Shown: positions 1 to 9,736 of the stretch, piece after piece
Numbering within the stretch: position 1 is the first letter of the stretch
Layout: each line of letters begins with the position of its first letter
Origin: Paramoeba atlantica
Lineage: Eukaryota > Discosea
Length of the DNA: 64,000 nucleotides
Assembly: GCA_977017575.1 (NCBI GenBank)
Contig: CDRNVI010000088.1
Location: 62,001 to 126,000 of the forward strand
Direction: 5' to 3'
The notes under the pieces: generated by a model
Database searches by the model: none
Told to the model about the DNA's origin: nothing
Seen by the model: only the letters and a program-made list of their open reading frames with translations
Made by a program: the position numbers and the translations under genes

Positions 1-443
1 TGCATCCGACACAGGGATTTCTGTACTGGTGGCCATGGGTGGTAATGTATGAGTGCTGCGAGATGAAGTTTGACTGCGGAAGCGGTTGAGTGAGAAAAAA
101 GGGGTGGGATGATGACGACGCGATAAATTGGAGAAGAGTAATCTGTGAAAGGACATCTATAAGCTATGTGCAAGTTATAATCATTTATTTTTAAGAGATT
201 GTGTACACAAGTGCCACGGAAAAAACAAAAATGGAGGACACTGTGTATTATCTGTAAGATTGTTTTGCTGCATTTTAGTTTAGAGCAGTAGAAATGGGTA
301 ATAAATGATGCATACTCTCAACGTATTTGAGCTTTTCTACTTCTCAACGTATTTTTTCGCTCCGCATTACTGCCGTTGTATGACCCAACACGTCACTTCA
401 TCTGCTACAAGAAGTCCAACTCTCTCTCTCTCTCTCTCTCTCT
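1..443. other. intergenic, 3' flank of MAK16
   Basis: No convincing gene is seen. The short plus-strand frame around 305-526 has no family features. The stretch is AT-rich apart from a (CT)n microsatellite at about 420-445 that runs directly into the MAK16 stop codon. Confidence 0.6.
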
Positions 444-445
444 CT
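420..445. repeat. (CT)n microsatellite abutting the MAK16 stop
   Basis: About 13 uninterrupted CT dinucleotides read on the plus strand. On the sense strand of MAK16 this is a GA tract that starts within the stop codon (444-446), so it would form the beginning of the 3' UTR. Confidence 0.9.
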
Positions 446-1346
446 ACGCAAGCTGCGATTCCGCTAGTTGATCCTCCTCTGTCTCAAATTCCATTTCCTG
501 TCTTACGACGACCCTTTCGCGCTTAGTAGGAGTTGGTCGATCAGAGGGAGATGAACGTTTCTTTCCAGTACTCTTAGTGGCCTTTCTATTCTTTGGGTTC
601 TCAATAAGATCCTCAATGTCCCCTCCCGTGGTACGCTGCAACGCGTCAAGTTCCATTTCATCCTCTTCGCACCAATCTTGGTCAACGACATACCTACCCT
701 CAGCATCTTCCCTGTCCTCGAGGGCCTCCATTGCCTTCTGGTGCTCCGCCTCTTCCTCCTCCTGGATTAGATTCTCAAAAGCTTCAGTGTCGCAGTTCAC
801 AATGGTATCGTAGTGCCCCTCCTGTAACCGTTTCAACAGCTCGGTACGAATCGCTTGATCCGACTTGAGCGCGCGACCCGCCTTGCGCTCTCGAGCCTGG
901 AGACGTCGTTCTTCCTTTTTATGCACCCTCACCCACTCCGTGCCCTCCTCCATGGCCTCCGCCTTACGCTGACGAATGAGCATTTGGGTGAGTCGCAGCG
1001 CTCGTTGTTTACACTTGAGCCGCAGGGATTTGTCCCACCAGATTAAATGGGAGTCGATTTGTCGCAGCGCCTCGCGAAAGTCAGAGGGGAGTTCAATCTT
1101 TTCCCACAGGTAGAGTGGGGTGTGCGCCCTCTCGGCAGTCTTCATATAGAGATATAACTTTTTATCAAATTCCAGCACCGTGGCGTACTGGGCGTTTGCC
1201 AGGGGGCAGAACAACCGGGAGCAGGTCCCGGTGACATTGTAGGGGTTGCGACAGAGTGTGGTGCCCGTGTTGGTTTTGACTTTGTAGGAACAGAAGGAGT
1301 CTTTTCCGAGTCCAATGATGGACCAAATGGAGTCATCACATATCAT
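444..1346 (-). CDS. MAK16: MAK16, 60S ribosome biogenesis factor
   Basis: MAK16 is a nucleolar protein needed for early 60S subunit assembly and 5.8S/25S rRNA maturation. The 300-residue product starts with the family signature: an IW near the N-terminus, FCSYKVKT, then a Cys-rich segment with CRNPYNVTG and CPLANAQYAT (Cys 32, 42 and 47). This is followed by LYLYMKTAERAHTP and a helical, basic RNA-binding-like region ending in QMLIRQRK. The C-terminal third is acidic (EEEEAEHQ, then DWCEEDEMELD) and ends in a Lys/Arg-rich stretch typical of nucleolar proteins. Length is close to the usual 300 residues. The ATG at 1346 fits the conserved N-terminus. It is the last gene of the minus-strand array inside the window. 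Confidence 0.95.
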   Translation of the reverse strand: MICDDSIWSIIGLGKDSFCSYKVKTNTGTTLCRNPYNVTGTCSRLFCPLANAQYATVLEFDKKLYLYMKTAERAHTPLYLWEKIELPSDFREALRQIDSHLIWWDKSLRLKCKQRALRLTQMLIRQRKAEAMEEGTEWVRVHKKEERRLQARERKAGRALKSDQAIRTELLKRLQEGHYDTIVNCDTEAFENLIQEEEEAEHQKAMEALEDREDAEGRYVVDQDWCEEDEMELDALQRTTGGDIEDLIENPKNRKATKSTGKKRSSPSDRPTPTKRERVVVRQEMEFETEEDQLAESQLA

Positions 1347-1917
1347 CGTAGGTGGAAAGGTACGAATAATAAGGATTAAGCTAGAGGGTTTCTGTTAGAT
1401 AGCAAATAGTAAACGTCGAGATATACTGCGGTGATAGTAAATAACCAAAGTTCTTTTTGTGAATTTTAAAAGAAATACAAAGACGTGAATATGTTTTGTT
1501 ACCAGATCCTGAATTTGATGGCGAAAAGAGAACCGCAGACAGGCAACCATTCCAATACCGTTTAGCAAAAAGGCCGATTCGCCAACATTCGAATGCGAAA
1601 CGTCGTTTATCCGCTCCTCATGGCATCACCGAAGAGGTAAAGGAATGCGGGTCCGAAGAATTCCTCTAGATCGCAGCGCATTCCACACAAGTGGAGCAAC
1701 AATACAAAGAGATGTGATGACGAGTCCCAGAAAATAGCTGAAGTAGGAATTAATTTCGGCGTGTACTGCAGACATGTTTAAAAAAGAATACAGTATAAAG
1801 GTACGTAGTCAATAAGTTGTGTAGTCAAATATCTCAGGTCCAGTGCATGTACGATTCATAAGGCGTACAATAAAAGGAAAGCGACAATACTATTCATCCG
1901 CGCTCATTTGCACACAT
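1347..1917. other. intergenic between MAK16 and RPC82
   Basis: Apart from the 49-codon frame described separately, this gap is AT-rich and shows nothing else I can support. Confidence 0.5.
1626..1775 (-). CDS. 49-residue probable single-pass membrane protein
   Basis: A short open frame begins at an ATG at 1775 and ends with TGA at 1626. After about ten polar residues it has one hydrophobic stretch (YFLGLVITSLCIVAPLVW, residues about 14-31), followed by a basic tail with RSRG and RTR. This layout is that of small organelle or ER subunits with a positive C-terminal side. It lies in the gap between RPC82 and MAK16, in the same orientation as all host genes. I do not recognise the family. It could be a chance frame, because 49 codons is short, but the composition is good for a real mini-protein. 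Confidence 0.4.
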   Translation of the reverse strand: MSAVHAEINSYFSYFLGLVITSLCIVAPLVWNALRSRGILRTRIPLPLR

Positions 1918-3345
1918 TTAAAAAACTTCCAAAAGTAAGACCATATCCATCATATTTAGTATAGAAGTTGCGAGTGTTGAACTCATTTTATCCGTGAGTG
2001 CCACATCGCTTGAGACATCCTTTTCGACTTTTAATCGAGAAAGCATGAGTCGTATCGTGTGGTACGTGCTCTGTAGCACTTGTGACATGCCATTTGTGTG
2101 ATTAATTCCCCAAAGAAGAAAGTCTTTAGGCGTTGCAGCAACACGCTGAGTACGCACGAAACCGCACTGCAGTAACTCAAACAGGTGACGTCTCACGACC
2201 TCAGGCGCAATCTTAGCGAGTTCCGATATCGCCATGTCTTCTAAAAATTTGTGCCGCGTGAGAAGGCGGAAAATTCGCAGTCCCTCCCGCTGAAAACGAC
2301 GCCGCAGAACACTCTCTGTGGCCTCAATACGCATCTCATCGCAGAGTTTTCGTAGATTTAAAGAGTACAGGGACTGGCCGGAGGAAGCCGAGAGCCGCGT
2401 CAGGTATTGCCCTGTTGCGGGAGAGGCGAGCCCTTGTAGCAAACTTTCCGTCTCCGGTCCGGACTGTTCGAAACTTTGTGCCAAAGAATGAGCCGCAATT
2501 GGCGTCGTGTCAGAGGGAAAAGGGGCAAAGCCCTCTGCGCTCTCCAGATGGTCCAACTGGGAGGCATCCAGTTCCATCATACGTCGCATGAACGTACGAG
2601 AAACGCTGTGATCCACAAAAAGCGTATCCACATAACCCAGAATAGCCTCACACCGAAGGTCATACAGAAACTGCATCAGATCCAGGCGATACAGTACCGA
2701 CCTTTCCTTATTCTCCGGGCGTTGTACCCGCCCTCCCGATTCACACCCCTCGGCGCTACTTGGCTCTGGACACCACCTTTTCACCAACGGTTCCCCCTCC
2801 AGATCCTCCTCACCGATCACCTCACACCCCTCCACCCCCCCAACGTTGGGGCTCCCCAACGACACAGCGAGACAGGGCACGATATAGCGCACACTCCCGC
2901 TCGTCATGTGGTGAAACGCCCCCATGTGGCTCGCGCGCTCCGCGGGGCTCGCGGTGGGGTAGCGCGAGGCGAGCTGCACCCGCAGCGCGCTCTCCGACAG
3001 CCGCCCGTGCTCCAGGAACAGCCCCGTGATGACCTCCCCGGGGACCCCGAGACGTTGCTGGGCGGCGTGCAGGAACCGCGCGTGGGCGAGTCGCAGGCAC
3101 GCCCGGGGGGCACTGAGCTCGAGGGTGCGGGGGGCGGTGGCCAGGAGGAGCAGGTTGTGTTGGAATAAGACCCCGAGGGCGACCAGGGCGGCGGCGGGGG
3201 AGAGGTTGTCGACGACAACGGCGTCCCGGAGGGGGAGGGGGAGGGGGGCGTGGAGGAGACGTCGTGCGACGGGGGTGACGGTGCCGCCGAAATGGGCGTC
3301 GATGACGTCGAGGGCGAGGAGAACCTTTTCGGAGGAAACGCTCAT
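1918..3345 (-). CDS. POLR3C: RNA polymerase III subunit RPC82/RPC3
   Basis: RPC82 belongs to the Pol III initiation subcomplex RPC82-RPC34-RPC31, which opens promoter DNA at tRNA and 5S genes. The 475-residue product shows the tandem winged-helix layout. The first unit (LLALDVIDAHFGG, with LGVLFQHNLLLL) is residues 1-90. A second, with ITGLFLEHGRLSE, is near 100-160. A central RPC82 region contains YRLDLMQFLYDLR. C-terminal winged helices have RLLTRHKFLEDMAI and VVRRHLFELLQ, then FLLWGINH and a terminal helix. I chose the ATG at 3345, because the 36 upstream residues to 3453 are unlike the family and overlap a pyrimidine-rich leader. The 5' half of the gene is strikingly GC-rich compared with the 3' half. 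Family lengths are 500-650 residues, so this copy is slightly short. Confidence 0.8.
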   Translation of the reverse strand: MSVSSEKVLLALDVIDAHFGGTVTPVARRLLHAPLPLPLRDAVVVDNLSPAAALVALGVLFQHNLLLLATAPRTLELSAPRACLRLAHARFLHAAQQRLGVPGEVITGLFLEHGRLSESALRVQLASRYPTASPAERASHMGAFHHMTSGSVRYIVPCLAVSLGSPNVGGVEGCEVIGEEDLEGEPLVKRWCPEPSSAEGCESGGRVQRPENKERSVLYRLDLMQFLYDLRCEAILGYVDTLFVDHSVSRTFMRRMMELDASQLDHLESAEGFAPFPSDTTPIAAHSLAQSFEQSGPETESLLQGLASPATGQYLTRLSASSGQSLYSLNLRKLCDEMRIEATESVLRRRFQREGLRIFRLLTRHKFLEDMAISELAKIAPEVVRRHLFELLQCGFVRTQRVAATPKDFLLWGINHTNGMSQVLQSTYHTIRLMLSRLKVEKDVSSDVALTDKMSSTLATSILNMMDMVLLLEVF

Positions 3346-3490
3346 GGAATGAGAAGGGTAAAGTGTCGAAAGTGAAGGAAGAAGAAAAGCTAGGAAAGTT
3401 TTAATTTCTGCGTTTAATCGTTTTTCAAAAAGGGAGTGTGACGCCGTGGGCATTGCATCTCAAACTTTCAGATACGGGATTTTTGTACCA

Positions 3491-5002
3491 CTAAAATGAA
3501 AAAAGAGGCTTGAATGAGGTGTGGCAAGTATTAAACAAATGCTGTTTCCCTTCCGTAAGTGCGTCCACAGTAGCTAACGGAAGTTTTTCTCTACATTGTT
3601 CCGCCTCTAAATAAGATTTGAGTAACTCTACTTGTAAGTGATTTACTTCCTCAATCGAGATCTTGGTGGCATCCTCTATTAAGGGCAAAATGTATTCTAG
3701 AAGAGTTGGCACGTGGCCTAGATATTTAGGGAGACGTCGACACAAATAATTCAAGATTTTATAACGGGAAGCATCATCAGATACGTTTTTCCAACAATCC
3801 AGAAAATCGCGAACAAGAGAAATATCGGTCATCAAACCATGGACGTTTTGATCTTCCTCCAACAAATCCCCCGCAATTGCAGAAAGAAATTTTGCATGAA
3901 AATGCAGCAAGTCCCTAGCTACTGAAACTGTATGTGGAGAAAGGGAGGTGTGAGACTCTTTAAGAATTGCCCGTATCTCACGTGCAATAAGCTCTCTTCC
4001 GGGAGAGGGAAAAACAACGACAGCTGCTCGAAGTACTCTAGTACTGTGCGATTGTAATAAAAGCTTGTGTATGTTTCCTTTTATGGATTGTGCTAATCTT
4101 TTGAGAAGAAGATTCTTCCCTTTGCACCAGAATATGAGTTGCTCGCAAAATATTGAGGCATGTGAGACCGAGGCTTCGGCGACAAAGGTATGCTCAAGAG
4201 CACGAACGCAGCGTTCCAACACATCATTTTCTCTCTCTTTTCCCACAGTTTCAAATGCAACAGTCACACCCTTCATATCTCGAACCAGGGAAATAAAAGT
4301 GGACTCAATATCACTGAATGACCACGCTTTGGTTTTCCGGGTCCTATTGTATTCACTTACAAGAGCTTTTATGTCGGAACGTTCATCAATATCCATTGAG
4401 GTATCAACAGACTTCGCCATGTGAGACGCAAGTAGATCACTTTTATCAGACGAATTCATTTGTTGCATATATTTCTCATATGAGTCGTACTTTGTAAGAG
4501 ATTTTGGCGCGCCTTTTCTCCAATACTGCCAAGGGTCGCTTGCAGCAGAGAGCAGCGAACAAATATCAGCTCCCACAATCTCTGGCACGAGCGACACATC
4601 GGGTCGAGATGCCCAAGAATCCTGCAGTGTATCTGGTATCATCGAATCAACTCTTGTAATATCAATGCACGAGACACCCACCCATTTGATCTTAAAAATA
4701 TATTGCCAATGCTCTGGTAAAGGTAGTGACGTGTATTCCTGAGACAACTCGCCTCGAGGTTTAATTTGAGAAATCATGTGAGCATGGCCTATAGTGAAAT
4801 CCTTTAACAAATAAATCAGCACTATGAGATGGCCTTGCTGCCTTTGTAGATGAGTAATCTGTGAAAGAAGTGTGTCATCGAGAAGGGGAGCAATGCCCCA
4901 TTTCGAGGATTTCATTACGTCGGTCAAATCATGTTCGGTCACGGTAACGTAACTTGTTAAGTTAGTACCCTGAAGTGGTAACATGGATGTGGGCTCTGTC
5001 AT
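3491..5002 (-). CDS. YTH-like domain protein with helical C-terminal region
   Basis: The 503-residue product carries an N-terminal region (about 15-152) that follows the order of a YTH m6A-reader domain. A WGIAP motif stands where the family has VWST or VWAT. A hydrophobic strand (HLIVLIYLL) and GHAHM stand in place of GFA[RK]M. IFKIKWVGV matches VFKIDWI. RPDVSLVPEIVGADICSLL matches KPVKISRDGQEI...LCLLF. Candidate cage tryptophans are W35 and W99, with W107 in the IKW motif. The rest (about 200-500) is predicted all-helical with no signature I recognise, possibly a HEAT- or CID-like fold. The start was set at the ATG at 5002, since the 43 residues upstream are not family-like. The YTH call is by pattern only and the domain is diverged. 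An alternative is a lineage-specific protein. Confidence 0.5.
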   Translation of the reverse strand: MTEPTSMLPLQGTNLTSYVTVTEHDLTDVMKSSKWGIAPLLDDTLLSQITHLQRQQGHLIVLIYLLKDFTIGHAHMISQIKPRGELSQEYTSLPLPEHWQYIFKIKWVGVSCIDITRVDSMIPDTLQDSWASRPDVSLVPEIVGADICSLLSAASDPWQYWRKGAPKSLTKYDSYEKYMQQMNSSDKSDLLASHMAKSVDTSMDIDERSDIKALVSEYNRTRKTKAWSFSDIESTFISLVRDMKGVTVAFETVGKERENDVLERCVRALEHTFVAEASVSHASIFCEQLIFWCKGKNLLLKRLAQSIKGNIHKLLLQSHSTRVLRAAVVVFPSPGRELIAREIRAILKESHTSLSPHTVSVARDLLHFHAKFLSAIAGDLLEEDQNVHGLMTDISLVRDFLDCWKNVSDDASRYKILNYLCRRLPKYLGHVPTLLEYILPLIEDATKISIEEVNHLQVELLKSYLEAEQCREKLPLATVDALTEGKQHLFNTCHTSFKPLFSF

Positions 5003-5576
5003 TGCAGGATTTTGTAGGTAGTAATTAAATCGAATGATGTGAATTACTAAGTAACTTTCGCTACTTATAAACAGATAATGATTCATAACAGATAATGTCA
5101 TCTTCTTGTATACATGTAGAAGAATATACATGTATCATGAGCAGTGTGTAGTTTAAAGAAGTGAATGTCTTTCTACACCCATGACTATTCGATGCACTAA
5201 AACATTTAAGAAATAGCATGAGATCAAGAGAGACCTTTTCTGTCCCCCGAAACGCATATAATAGAAAAAAAGCAGCCAATAGAAGAGCGCTGTATATTTA
5301 GGCGCTATCGTGAGGCAAGCTAGAATAACTATGAATAATCATTGGTGTGTGAGAAGATTCTGCAGTGTCTATTCTAAAGTAGATCTAAAGTGAAATCTAC
5401 TGAAGTCATAGTGCATCCGCAAAAGAGCCCCTTTTTCCATGTCGGCTGTAACTCGCGTTCGGAAACTTAACTTTACAGGAATAAAGCACGGCTCTTTCTT
5501 TGTCGAACGGATGCATCCTTACGGGAAAGTAGGATGCACGCTCTATATTTATTCTGCTCTATTGCACACTTGGAAA
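5003..5576. other. intergenic, no gene seen
   Basis: AT-rich spacer between the YTH-like gene and the LAMMER kinase. The frame at 5061-5279 has no ATG at its start and no family features. Confidence 0.5.
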
Positions 5577-6998
5577 CTACCCTGAGGGCTGGGACACCGG
5601 CACGAGCCGCCGTGGATGCAAAGAAGACTCAAAGAGCGAGAAAGCCTGGAGGACCTCCGACTCGGGTAGCGAGGAGAGTGCCATCTGAACTGCTGGGTGA
5701 CATGCCAGACGCTCAGCGGTGACCCGACAAGAGGGATCGAGAGTAAGACAGTCCTGTATGAGACGAACAAGGTTGGGGTCACGTACTTTGCTCTCAATGC
5801 TCGACAGCTCGGAAAGTCTCTCGGAACATGGGAGAGGGCACAGGTCCCCGGAGCCATCGGACATGAAACAGGACCGGGCGCGAGAGTGACAGCGTTCTGC
5901 CCAATCACGCGGGAGAGGACCATGTGTCACTTGCATCATATAAAGATGCTCCAGATCATCTTGGGTGTTGTACAACAATTTTCCTGTAACTATTTCATAT
6001 AAGATACAGCCCACGCTCCATATGTCTGCAGCATACGACCACCCAAGTCCTAAGATCACCTCTGGGGCCCGGTAGTGTCTCGTGGTAACCATTGTCCCCT
6101 TTGCGGCGTGCTTAGCGTCGCTACACCCGCCGAGGTCGCATATCCGTATCTTGAAAGTGGCAGGAAGACGAGCGCCCCGTGGCAAAGGTTCATCCAGTAA
6201 AATATTCTCAGGTTTCAAGTCGGTATGCACGTATCCCGCCTTTATGTGTAGAAAGTGAAGTGCATGCCCCAACTGTTGAGCAATTTGGGCAGCGTATGCC
6301 AAGGGCAGAGGACCGAAGCGGTGGGTAACGCTCAAATGAGATTTTCCATGCCGTGGCATAACAAGACACATGTTACCTTGAGAATGTACAAAGTATCTGC
6401 GCAATTGTACAAAGCCATATTCATCATATGGGTCAGCCCTTGCAATACGTTCCATATAGTGCGCCTCGATGCGAGCGTCTCTGGTATATTTTTCGGTGTG
6501 TCGCACTATCTTTATGGCGCAAAATTCGCGCTTCTGCCGATCCCATGCCTCTACAACTTTTCCGAAGGTACCGTGACCGAGATAACTAATAATCTTGTAT
6601 CTGTTCTGTTGATCAAGATTCTCCCCAAGAACTACATAGTAGTGCCCTTCATCTGTGGATTGATGAGGGACTGGAAAAGTCGCTTTCGGCTTTTTTCCTT
6701 CCTGGCCTTCGTGAGACTCAGAAATTTCATTGCTGTTTGCATTGATCAAGGTTGGTAAGCATTGCTTTTCCATTACTTGTCCTCCTATAGCCTTGTCATC
6801 CCCCGTCGGACTCCCAAGTTTATGCATTCTCTTGCGGTTTAAAACGGTTTCGGCATACGTTTTCCGATCAGATTCAGGAAAAGTGGTGGAGGACGAAGCT
6901 TGCAAATGTGCGCTAGAAGCGATTTTTAAGACAGCAGGTTGTGCTATAGCTTTATCTTTTCTGCATGAGACTGTTCCAGTTATCATTGTCTTATGCAT
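5577..6998 (-). CDS. LAMMER/CLK-type dual-specificity kinase, copy 1
   Basis: CLK (LAMMER) kinases phosphorylate SR splicing factors and can autophosphorylate on tyrosine. The 473-residue protein has a polar N-terminal extension (about 1-120) and a complete kinase domain. The glycine loop GHGTFGKV is near 141-148, the VAIK-type lysine is in FCAIKIVRH, the catalytic loop is HTDLKPEN (Asp about 260), and the metal motif is DLG (about 288). TTRHYRAPEV is followed by GLGWSYAADIWSVGC, and the LAMMER motif appears as EHLYMM (about 350). The first ATG is at 6998. The activation segment reads CDLGGC, where animal and plant CLKs have DFGSAT. A second copy lies at 32.5-34.0 kb. The array orientation is shared with all neighbours. 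Confidence 0.92.
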   Translation of the reverse strand: MHKTMITGTVSCRKDKAIAQPAVLKIASSAHLQASSSTTFPESDRKTYAETVLNRKRMHKLGSPTGDDKAIGGQVMEKQCLPTLINANSNEISESHEGQEGKKPKATFPVPHQSTDEGHYYVVLGENLDQQNRYKIISYLGHGTFGKVVEAWDRQKREFCAIKIVRHTEKYTRDARIEAHYMERIARADPYDEYGFVQLRRYFVHSQGNMCLVMPRHGKSHLSVTHRFGPLPLAYAAQIAQQLGHALHFLHIKAGYVHTDLKPENILLDEPLPRGARLPATFKIRICDLGGCSDAKHAAKGTMVTTRHYRAPEVILGLGWSYAADIWSVGCILYEIVTGKLLYNTQDDLEHLYMMQVTHGPLPRDWAERCHSRARSCFMSDGSGDLCPLPCSERLSELSSIESKVRDPNLVRLIQDCLTLDPSCRVTAERLACHPAVQMALSSLPESEVLQAFSLFESSLHPRRLVPVSQPSG

Positions 6999-7201
6999 TT
7001 TAGGCAAAGAAATTGTGAGTATGAACTGAAAAAGACGATATCTAAGGCTTTGATATACGAAAAATTAATTAAAAAAGACTCTTCCATTGTTATTGTATTA
7101 TACAATAAAGGTATATTATTTATTAAAGGTAGATTATAGAATATGAGACACGTATTGAATAATATTTAATATTATATTTTCACCCCCCGCTCCTACCCCA
7201 G

Positions 7202-7864
7202 TTAGCGCAACCCGCGACGGTACCAATCCTGTACCGCCGCTTGCACTATCTGGGCATTGCCCCTCTGGATGGCTACTCCCATAGCCATCAGAAGGTGAGA
7301 GAGACATCCGGCCCTGTCGGACGTGTGTGCTCTGGCCACCCTATTGAGAAAATTGAGGGTCTCTGGGCCAGGCACCCCATAGGTGGTGAAGGCCAGGGGG
7401 AAAAAATCCATCCCTCTGGCGGCCGCCATCTCGTCATGGGCGCGGCGCTTGTTGCCTTCCGCCATCCTCAGTGTAGCAGAGGGATGGGCGGCCTCCTTAT
7501 CTACGTAGGACGGGGCCAGCGGGTTGACCACGGTGACGTCCACAAGGGCGAGCTTCCGGCCCAGTTGGAAGCATATGTCAGGGCCTCGACCGTTGTCAAA
7601 CCTGGGTTCGCAAAGGTCTGGGGAGAAACCATAGTTGATTAGGAGGTTTCGGAAGGTTTCCTTAACTACTTTATGTCGGGAGGCTTGGGTCTTGCCTCTG
7701 ACCTTCTTGCAGTCCAGCGCGTGGACGCAAAAATCCTCGTTCCTGAGGGTGGCGCCGCACACGCACTGTAGTTCAGGTTCGGAGGTCGGGGAGACCAAGT
7801 ACCGAAGGCGGGCCGCTGTTTCCCACTCGGGGTCCCGCATGTAGTATTGTATTCTTCTGTGCAT
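7202..7864 (-). mobile_element. 3' end of an RLE-type non-LTR retrotransposon
   Basis: The 220-residue frame is the C-terminal part of a retrotransposon polyprotein, cut off at its 5' side. It begins inside the element and has no reverse transcriptase left. It has a Cys/His cluster (CVCGATLRNEDFCVHALDC), then RHKVVKETF, then a PD-(D/E)XK-like nuclease signature (RGPDI followed by LALVDVTVVNP). That order is typical of restriction-like endonucleases of R2/CRE-type LINEs. The frame ends in VQAAVQDWYRRGLR. The same tail is found at about 9316-9363, showing a repeat family. The 5' truncation fits target-primed reverse transcription. It sits between the LAMMER kinase and PPAT genes. Confidence 0.75.
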
Positions 7865-7973
7865 CGCTTGATTCTTTTCGTTTCCCTGGACAGGCGTTTG
7901 TAGATACGCAACATGGATGAACGACCTTCAAGTGTTTCTTATGTCTAGAAAAATGAATTTTAATAATCGAACT

Positions 7974-8864
7974 TTAGGATTTCATATTACCAAGCTGCGA
8001 GGCTTCACTCTCTCGAAGGAGCGTGCTGCTGATAAAGGAATGCGTACTATTATCTGCATTTTTCAGACGTTTTACCATCGGAACAGTAATAACATCCAAA
8101 GGAAACAGGCCAAAACAAATTCTTTGTTCATTGATCATGTTTGCTGTTTTCGTAGTCTCAGGAGTAACTACAATAGCTTCCAATTCTTTATTTCGATCTG
8201 TACCACCAAAAGGATCTACAAGCTCAATAACATTCACTTCCAGATCACATCTTAAATCTTTTAGGAAACGTTGAACCTGAGAGGCCCGAATTGGCCACTG
8301 TTGAATTTTCTCAAAGTGCTTTTTCCCCAGCAGAAGTGGCCCAGACGTTACGCCTACATGAAGGTTCCCAGTCGTAATAAGAGCGGCAGTTGTTAGCAGA
8401 AGTTTATGTCCCTCATGTAGGCGATCAAAGGTACCACCCACAGCGACAAAATCATAAAACTTCGGAAGGCTGTTTCGTGCATTAAAATAAGATGACACTA
8501 AGGTATTATTTTCGTTGCAGTTCTGTTCAATGCAAAATGCTTTTTCAAGATAATCTTTTGGCTTAGTCAACCGAAACTGTCTTCGGAATTCGTCTATTGA
8601 TAGGGATGTCCACGCAGGATCGTGCTTCTTACAAAATAAATGAGTACGTTTTGTAACCGGAAAGAAAGTCCGTGCCCTCCCCCCCGTATCAAGTGTTTGA
8701 CAATATAGATAATGAAGAATCCGTATAGTGCATCGTAAACAACACTGCGATACGTCTATGTACGAGACTAGAGAATCGTGCTCTGGAACTTCAAATGTTC
8801 CAGTATCGGCTCCAAAAAAATGTGTGGCGCATCTTATAAAATGAAGAACCAGTACGGTGTCCAT
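7974..8864 (-). CDS. phosphopantetheine adenylyltransferase (eukaryotic PPAT type)
   Basis: PPAT makes dephospho-CoA from 4'-phosphopantetheine and ATP in the CoA pathway. The 296-residue product has an N-terminal region of about 140 residues without a known domain. A nucleotidyltransferase domain follows: FVAVGGTFDRLHEGHKLLL carries the T/HxGH-type motif, then VGVTSGPLL, a middle VVTPET, and the C-terminal ISSTLLR matching the eukaryotic KISST[ST]xR motif. This resembles the PPAT half of animal CoA synthase. No dephospho-CoA kinase half is fused, so that step must be encoded elsewhere. I used the first ATG at 8864, because the upstream part of the frame has no ATG. Confidence 0.88.
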   Translation of the reverse strand: MDTVLVLHFIRCATHFFGADTGTFEVPEHDSLVSYIDVSQCCLRCTIRILHYLYCQTLDTGGRARTFFPVTKRTHLFCKKHDPAWTSLSIDEFRRQFRLTKPKDYLEKAFCIEQNCNENNTLVSSYFNARNSLPKFYDFVAVGGTFDRLHEGHKLLLTTAALITTGNLHVGVTSGPLLLGKKHFEKIQQWPIRASQVQRFLKDLRCDLEVNVIELVDPFGGTDRNKELEAIVVTPETTKTANMINEQRICFGLFPLDVITVPMVKRLKNADNSTHSFISSTLLRESEASQLGNMKS

Positions 8865-9280
8865 TTGGGCAATATTTTCCGTAACGTTCTCCCCGGAACC
8901 CACAAAAATAAGGAACTGATGCGTCGTCAATAAAAGCTAATCTTTATTGTCGGAGGTATTCACAGAATGCGTACCAAAGAGTGTACCTTTATTGCCAATA
9001 ATGAAGAGTGCTCGATGACGATTTTCGACTTCCGATCCTGAACCGCAATGAACGGAAAAAACTGATCTTCCATAATTTCTAACAGCGTCCTATGTGTGTT
9101 AGTTAGGAGTGCAGCTCCGTACTATGGCTATAGCGTATGAAAATTTCAGTGAAAAGGGAATTTGTTTATAATTGTTTTTATAAACCACTGTTACCGAGTA
9201 ATATTCCTGGTAGGAATATTAAGAGGGTATAGGAATATTACGAGGTATAGGAATATTAAAAACATTTTTTTACTTTTTTT
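8865..9280. other. intergenic with short AT repeats
   Basis: No gene is supported. A minus-strand 38-codon ATG frame (about 8961-9077) could be an upstream ORF of PPAT but has no support. At about 9201-9260 the unit AGGAATATTA recurs three times. Confidence 0.4.
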
Positions 9281-9289
9281 TTGTAATAC

Positions 9290-9370
9290 CCCCCCTGAAC
9301 TCCCCGCCCAGCTATCCCCGTACACCGCGGCGGTACCAGTCTTGTACGGCCGCCTGCACGAGTATTAGTT
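9290..9370 (-). mobile_element. extreme 3' stub of a second copy of the RLE retrotransposon
   Basis: Read on the minus strand, this stretch encodes VQAAVQDWYRRGVRG and a stop. It is nearly the same tail as the frame ending at 7202. A GC-rich 3' UTR and a run of A residues (a T run on the plus strand at about 9266-9281) follow. Only about 80 bp are left, as expected for a heavily 5'-truncated retrotransposed copy. Confidence 0.7.
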
Positions 9371-9736
9371 GGTAATTCTGATTGATTTTTTGGTTCATCT
9401 GATTTTAACCTTCGGTGCTGCCTCTCTTTGTATATCTATGCAATACTTCGGGGTTCCAAGGCCATTGGGCGCGCGCAAAGGATATTTCAAAACTGCGGAA
9501 GGTGATCCGATTAAGAGGGGGGGCACGAGTCTGTGGTGATCGGCAGAATATGGCAGAAATGAGCAATAATCTGCTGTTAACGAGGACTGCAGCGGAGAAA
9601 AAATGTCCCATGTGGAAAAAAATTCGGCGTCGCTTCGCGACGTAACTCCTCAGTTACTTGTGCGTGACATCCAGCATGTACCTTGTGCTAAAAACTGTTT
9701 TTTGCCAAAAAAGTAAGAAAATTATGTTAGATATGT

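Noticed and set aside
305-526. Plus-strand frame across the CT microsatellite
   Set aside because: Its Ser/Leu run is only the translation of the CT repeat.
2476-3352. Several long open frames on both strands over the RPC82 5' half
   Set aside because: They overlap RPC82 in other frames. The high GC content lowers stop frequency, and none shows a family motif.
5061-5279. Minus-strand 72-codon frame upstream of the YTH-like gene
   Set aside because: Starts with TTG, and the composition is that of AT-rich non-coding DNA.
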